A stretch of 47,783 nucleotides of DNA from an uncultured Saprospiraceae bacterium (GTDB taxonomy: Bacteria; Bacteroidota; Bacteroidia; Chitinophagales; Saprospiraceae), in NCBI GenBank assembly GCA_938010785.1, contig CALLVC010000265.1, positions 1 through 47,783 on the forward strand. The letters run 5' to 3'. Position numbers and translations under genes: made by a program. Positions 43,650 to 47,783 of this stretch are shown here, piece after piece. How positions within the stretch are numbered: the first letter of the stretch is position 1; every line of letters begins with the position of its first letter. Under the pieces are notes generated by a model. That model was not told the DNA's origin and searched no databases. It saw only the letters and a list, made by a program, of their open reading frames with translations.

Positions 43650-43786
43650 AAATATTGTCGTTCGATACGACAATATTTGTTAGGAACGTTTAGAAGAGAA
43701 GTTTTATAAGAAAACTCTTCTAAACTATCGAAAAACGATTCTACCTGAAATAGGTGAATTTATTTTTTCAAAGTTCCTTATCTTAG
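43650..43786. repeat. tandem hairpin cluster before caspase gene
   Basis: In order: perfect 12-bp hairpin AAATATTGTCGT / ACGACAATATTT (43650-43678); hairpin GTTTAGAAG...CTTCTAAAC (about 43688-43725); ATCG-aaaaa-CGAT; TACCT-gaaat-AGGTG; then TTTATTTTTTCAAAGTTCCTTA, whose first part resembles one arm of the 10683-10735 hairpin. It ends about 35 nt before the ATG. TATCTTAG at 43779-43786 is one base off the -7 consensus. Confidence 0.7.
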
Positions 43787-43819
43787 CTTTTTATTTCTGA
43801 TTTTAAATTCCCATTACCA

Positions 43820-46800
43820 ATGGCCAAACCACAATTACACGCCCTTTTAATTGCAATTAACAATTACCATCCTCAATCTAGAGTTGGAGGTCTAGCAGGT
43901 TGTATTAATGATAGAGATGCAGTGGCAAAATTTCTTAAAAAGCATTATGCCCATTTAACTCCTCAGTTAACAAAATTGACGGATGCCGAAGCCACTCGGA
44001 CCAATATTATTACCACTTTTAGAGAACAAATTGTCAAAAAAGCAAAGAAGGGTGATTCTGTGATTTTATACTATGCAGGTCATGGTTCTTATTCAACATC
44101 AGCACCTGAATTTGCAAAATTTGATGGTCTAGGGCAAGACGAAACCTTTGTTTGTTATGATAGTCGATTGCCTAATAACCACGATTTAACGGATAAAGAA
44201 TTAGCGGTCCTTTTATCAGAAGTTAAAAAAGACATTCATTTAGTTGTAATAGCAGATGCTTGTCATTCTGCCTCTGTGACCAGAACGGTTGATTTTGCTC
44301 GAGTGCCGCAGGAAATTGGTTCCGCAGCTTTTAATTTGGCAGCCAAACGGTTTGAACAGCCGCGAACTGTCTCTAGAAATATGTCATCCTATTTGTTGTC
44401 TGCCGATAATTATTATACAAAAATAGCTGGAAATATATCCATTCCAAGGTCTAAGCATTTACTCATGTCCGCTTGTAATAGAGATGAAGAAGCATGGGAG
44501 ACGACGGACCGAAGAGGATTATTCACGACTTATCTGCTGAAGGTGCTTAATAAAAATAGAAATATTAGCTATGCAGATTTGTTTGCTCAAGTTAGAACCC
44601 TAGTTTATAATACAGCAAAAAATCAACAGCCAACTTTATATCCATTTGAAGGGTTTAATCCAAATACTGTTTTTTTAGGAGGAAAAGATCAACCCAATAA
44701 AAATCGACATCAAATTGTAGCAAAAGATACGGGTGGTTGGCAAATGGAGTTAGGGGCTATAAATGGTGTACCTACCAGAAATTTGGATAAGGCTAATTTG
44801 CTAATTGGGGTTTATGAAGGACTAGGAGAACAAGCAACTTTTAAAGGGGCTGTTGGTGTTTCTGCTGTTGGGATTACCCATTTAACTTTAAAAGATGAGC
44901 TAAATTTATTAGTAGATAGAAATTATTGGGGCGAATTGCAGACGATACCAACTGCCATTTTGGTAAATCTCAAAGGTCGAAAAAAGTTTGTCAAAAGCTT
45001 CCTAGAAGAGTATAACAAACAACCTTCCGCTTACTTTAATTTTGTTGAAAAAGTAAACGCTGCCAAATATACATTGTATGTATCCAAAAAAGCTTGGAAA
45101 ATAAAGCATACCGAGACAGGAAAGGAAATTGACTTGATTCCAAGTGGAGGAGCAGCGGCTATTGACCAATTAAAAAAACAATTAGAGCATATTACCAATT
45201 GGGAAAACATTGCCTCCTTAGAAAATAAAGCCACCACTATTTCTGATAGTATTGAAGTTAGATTTAAAGAAGAAAAAAGTCGGGATAATTTCGTTACCTA
45301 CACAGATTCGGATATCATTCTTGATTATTATAAAGATGGCGAAGATACATCAAGAAATGGCAAGCCAAAACCAATTTGGTATCAAATTCAAGTTAGAAAT
45401 ATCAGTGATAAAAATTTATACGTCTCTTTATTGCATTTGAGTGCAAAATTTGGCGTATCTCCGCATTTCGCTACGGGAGTCATTCCTGCCAATTCAGGAT
45501 GGAAAACATTGGATGACCAACATGGGTTAGTTATTGAAAAAAAGGAGGATATTCAAGTAAAAGATTTATTTAAAATTGTAGTAAGCACTCGAGATTTTGA
45601 TAGTTACAAATATGCTTTGGAGGAGATGCAACAAACTACTCGCTCAACGGTAACTAGAGAAGATTATGAGGAAGCTCCAATGGATGATTGGTTTACAAGA
45701 ACAATTTCGGTAACGACTATTCGACCACAAGGAATTATTGGAAGAGGTCCTTTAAAAATTAATGGACTCACTTTTAATAAGCATGATGAGTTTGAGGCAG
45801 AAATATCTTTTGCACCAATGCAAGGAATTTCTAGAAGCACGCACAGCACAAATAATCTGGCGGCATTTTTTGATAAAGGGGAGGGTACAATAATTAATTT
45901 TGGTAAAACAGGTTCAAGAAGCACCCAACAAGACCGTTCTATAATAGAGTTATCAGGTATCAAGAATCCCGACTCCTTAGCTAAAAACCCTTTGACCTTC
46001 AAGGTGGATGCTACATTGAGTGGCGGCGAAAATCTTTTGCCAGTCACCATGGAAAATGGTTTTATTATTCCAATTGGTCAAAGTACCGTTTTGGCGGACG
46101 GAAGCACTCAAATAAGTATTGAACATCTTCCAGAAAATGCGGATTTACCTCCTGGTGCACAAGGTAAAAGAAGTTTAGGTAAAGCATTATGGTTTAGCTT
46201 ACTAAAACTGGCAGGCTTAAAAGAGGAGGCTTTCTTATTGCGAAAGGTAAGTTTTCGAAAAAGTATCGCAAGTCGAGTGCCCCTTCATAAAACAAGTGTC
46301 AAAAGAGCGAAAAATATTTTGCTAGTTATTCATGGAATTATTGGAGACACTAAAACAATGATTACCAATCTAGAATTTCTAAAGAAAGAAGGCCATTATG
46401 ATTTGATTTTGACCTACGATTATGAAAATTTGAATACCAAAATTGAGGATATAGCCACTAATTTGGATGAACAATTGAAAGCCTACGGCCTTGGCCCAAA
46501 TGATGGAAAAACATTTGATATATTAGCCCATTCTATGGGAGGATTGGTGAGCAGATATTTGATAGAATTTATCAGAAAAGGAGATACTTTAGTAGACCAT
46601 TTATTTATGTTTGGTACACCCAATGGAGGGTCTATTTTTGGAGAAATACCAGTTTACCGAGATAAATTAGTAAAGTTGCTAACTGTAGGATTGAATTTTG
46701 GAAAGGCTTGGTTAGGTGGAGTAGGAACAGCCTTAGGTATTTTAAATAAGGTGTTAATGGGTTCTAAACCAATTACCGTGACCTTGGGACAAATGAGTGC

Positions 46801-47125
46801 CAACAGTGAATTTATTGATAAACTAAAAGACGGTCAAAAAGGACACACAAAATATCGAGTAATTGCTGGGGACATCTCGGATTATCACAATATCAAAGGA
46901 GCTAGATTCAAGCGCTTTGTTGAAAAAGTTTTACTCAAAATAGGGAAAACTGCTAATTCCAATGAGCCTAATGATATAGCGGTCTTAGTAGAAGATATTC
47001 GGTCTGTTCCAGATGCTATTGCAGCTGAGAAATACGATGTATGTTGTCACCACATGAATTATTTTGAATCAGAAGATGGTTTGATTGCCTTAAGGGAAAT
47101 TGTAGAGAACAGGCAAATTCAGTAA
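43820..47125 (+). CDS. caspase-like protease fused to alpha/beta-hydrolase
   Basis: 1101-aa protein without signal peptide. Residues 1 to about 285 form a caspase/metacaspase (C14) domain with both catalytic residues: His88 in ILYYAGHGS and Cys148 in VVIADACHSAS. The middle (about 290-825) is beta-rich; YQIQVRNISDKNLYVSLLHLS around 515-535 resembles DUF4384-type domains often linked to bacterial caspases. Residues about 830-1101 are an alpha/beta-hydrolase: NILLVIHGIIGD (oxyanion turn, His838), nucleophile elbow LAHSMGGLVSRY (Ser905), FGTPNGGS, a probable acid in SNEPNDIAV and a late His in CCHHMNYFES, similar to PGAP1/lipase-like enzymes. Protease and lipase in one chain suggest a proteolytically triggered membrane-attacking effector; that is inference. 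Confidence 0.9.
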   Translation: MAKPQLHALLIAINNYHPQSRVGGLAGCINDRDAVAKFLKKHYAHLTPQLTKLTDAEATRTNIITTFREQIVKKAKKGDSVILYYAGHGSYSTSAPEFAKFDGLGQDETFVCYDSRLPNNHDLTDKELAVLLSEVKKDIHLVVIADACHSASVTRTVDFARVPQEIGSAAFNLAAKRFEQPRTVSRNMSSYLLSADNYYTKIAGNISIPRSKHLLMSACNRDEEAWETTDRRGLFTTYLLKVLNKNRNISYADLFAQVRTLVYNTAKNQQPTLYPFEGFNPNTVFLGGKDQPNKNRHQIVAKDTGGWQMELGAINGVPTRNLDKANLLIGVYEGLGEQATFKGAVGVSAVGITHLTLKDELNLLVDRNYWGELQTIPTAILVNLKGRKKFVKSFLEEYNKQPSAYFNFVEKVNAAKYTLYVSKKAWKIKHTETGKEIDLIPSGGAAAIDQLKKQLEHITNWENIASLENKATTISDSIEVRFKEEKSRDNFVTYTDSDIILDYYKDGEDTSRNGKPKPIWYQIQVRNISDKNLYVSLLHLSAKFGVSPHFATGVIPANSGWKTLDDQHGLVIEKKEDIQVKDLFKIVVSTRDFDSYKYALEEMQQTTRSTVTREDYEEAPMDDWFTRTISVTTIRPQGIIGRGPLKINGLTFNKHDEFEAEISFAPMQGISRSTHSTNNLAAFFDKGEGTIINFGKTGSRSTQQDRSIIELSGIKNPDSLAKNPLTFKVDATLSGGENLLPVTMENGFIIPIGQSTVLADGSTQISIEHLPENADLPPGAQGKRSLGKALWFSLLKLAGLKEEAFLLRKVSFRKSIASRVPLHKTSVKRAKNILLVIHGIIGDTKTMITNLEFLKKEGHYDLILTYDYENLNTKIEDIATNLDEQLKAYGLGPNDGKTFDILAHSMGGLVSRYLIEFIRKGDTLVDHLFMFGTPNGGSIFGEIPVYRDKLVKLLTVGLNFGKAWLGGVGTALGILNKVLMGSKPITVTLGQMSANSEFIDKLKDGQKGHTKYRVIAGDISDYHNIKGARFKRFVEKVLLKIGKTANSNEPNDIAVLVEDIRSVPDAIAAEKYDVCCHHMNYFESEDGLIALREIVENRQIQ

Positions 47126-47452
47126 GCAACACCCAGTAAAACGTCTAAATGTAATTGTAATAAATCCGTTGGGAAATAGAATCCGTTGGGCTTTTATCCC
47201 ACACGGATTTTATTATCACTAAAAAAATATAATATTTTATAGGGAAAATTCAATTTAAAAATAATCCTTCCCACCTAAGATTATTTAATTGTAAACACAA
47301 TATCGCCACAACTAGACCTCCTATCATAAAAATTCTTCCACCCAACCTGCGAAAATCATTCTTTTTATAGATAAAATTTTGGAAGATTATTGTTTTGCAA
47401 GGTATTCTATTATATTTAGCCCATATTCTTCAGAACAAACGAACCAACCGAC
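47126..47452. terminator. terminator-like hairpin and intergenic DNA
   Basis: ATCCGTTGGG occurs twice, 17 nt apart (47164 and 47181), and the second copy pairs with CCCACACGGAT (47198-47208) through one bulge, followed by TTTATT. This probably ends the caspase gene. The rest of the 327-bp gap shows only a small hairpin AATAATC/GATTATT near 47262-47287 and no gene. Confidence 0.6.
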
Positions 47453-47783
47453 ATGAATTTTCAACAAAGCTTGCCTTTAATTTTATGCATACTAATTGTG
47501 GCCTGTAAAAATGCCCCCCCTTTTGAAGCTACCAATAGAAAGGAAAACGAACCTCTAGCAATACCTGAATCACTTCCCATGAAGTCTATAGAATTGTCAG
47601 ATATTTCTACCTTCAAAGTAGATGGAAAAAATTGGACAATCGGAAAGATTGATTTACAATGGCAACTTACCGTTTGAAATGAAAACCATAAAAGCAATGA
47701 AAGATGGTTTTAGTATCGAATTCACCCAGCCAGTTAATAGAGCTACCGCAGCCAATCCTGAATCTTATGCCATCAATGATTTC
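47453..47783 (+). pseudogene. frameshifted lipoprotein gene, partial at window end
   Basis: The frame from 47453 encodes a lipoprotein signal (SLPLILCILIVACKNAPP, lipobox IVAC) and continues to FKVDGKNWTIGKID, then ends early at 47677 after the unrelated tail LQWQLTV. From 47655 the +1-shifted frame reads YNGNLPFEMKTIKAMKDGF and SIEFTQPVNRATAANPESYA to the window end with no stop. Removing one T of TTT at 47653-47655 joins them as GKIDYNGNLPFEM. The second part resembles a beta-sandwich segment found in large secreted haem/sugar-dehydrogenase-type Bacteroidota proteins (DGFxxEFTxPVxxxTAxNxxxY). It is a single-base frameshift, either real or a sequence error in a homopolymer. Confidence 0.7.

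Noticed and set aside
45664-46050. 128-aa minus-strand ORF within the caspase-hydrolase gene
   Set aside because: Antisense to a continuous well-supported coding region; no motif of its own.
47461-47697. 78-aa minus-strand ORF at the window end
   Set aside because: Opposite to the lipoprotein gene, which has a clear lipobox and family-like sequence.
41990-47783. Defence island around the caspase gene
   Set aside because: The neighbours are NhaB and a lipoprotein, with no nuclease, helicase, toxin or signalling genes; a defence role rests on the protein architecture only.

Overview
The window looks like a chromosomal segment of a low-GC Bacteroidota, most likely a Saprospiria/Saprospiraceae-type marine or activated-sludge bacterium. 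The reasons are two PorP/SprF-family type IX secretion (T9SS) outer-membrane proteins, a 2059-residue adhesin with SprB-like repeats and a gliding-motility C-terminal sorting domain, a second protein with a type A T9SS sorting tail, Tat-tagged GMC oxidoreductase cassettes, lipoproteins, start codons without clear Shine-Dalgarno sequences, and one clean Bacteroidota-type promoter (TTTG, 19 nt, TAnnTTTG). No rRNA, tRNA, CRISPR array or complete insertion sequence was seen. All calls come from reading the sequence; no database search was run.

Layout. 0.3-12.6 kb holds unlinked housekeeping and envelope genes: a DAO-family FAD oxidoreductase, an NlpC/P60-SH3 protein with a Ser at the usual Cys position, an orphan PorP, an M42 aminopeptidase, pyrE and a NUDIX hydrolase, a beta-barrel plus DUF3179 lipoprotein pair, and an M23 lipoprotein. 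13.6-16.9 kb is a GMC oxidoreductase / gluconate-2-dehydrogenase subunit 3-like / hydroxypyruvate-isomerase-like operon. 17.2-18.7 kb is a decay-prone patch: a zinc-ribbon membrane gene split by one in-frame TAA, a 38-aa ORF, a 284-bp MITE with a 9-bp target duplication, and a truncated glyoxalase-like gene. 18.7-28.2 kb is the T9SS surface block (PorP, giant adhesin, M23-like secreted protein). 29.2-41.2 kb is an exopolysaccharide locus: Wzz/Wzc-like chain-length protein with degenerate ATPase motifs, flippase, two methyltransferases, three glycosyltransferases, a 39-aa membrane peptide, an O-antigen polymerase/ligase and a TolC-like protein. 42-47.8 kb holds NhaB, a caspase-alpha/beta-hydrolase fusion of 1101 aa, and a frameshifted lipoprotein running off the window.

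The intergenic DNA is unusually structured. Several families of long perfect or near-perfect palindromes occur (MITE-like elements with GGGGTTGTGT ends, with CTAGTGG ends and with TAGGGCGAACG ends; hairpins of 23-31 bp). In five places, within about 65 nt after a stop codon, there are degenerate tandem heptanucleotide arrays (strict 7-nt period, different sequence at each site), two of them arranged as clear inverted pairs. Four of the five lie in the polysaccharide locus. I consider these 3'-of-gene heptad arrays, the GT32-pseudo-methyltransferase fusion and the caspase-hydrolase fusion the most interesting items.
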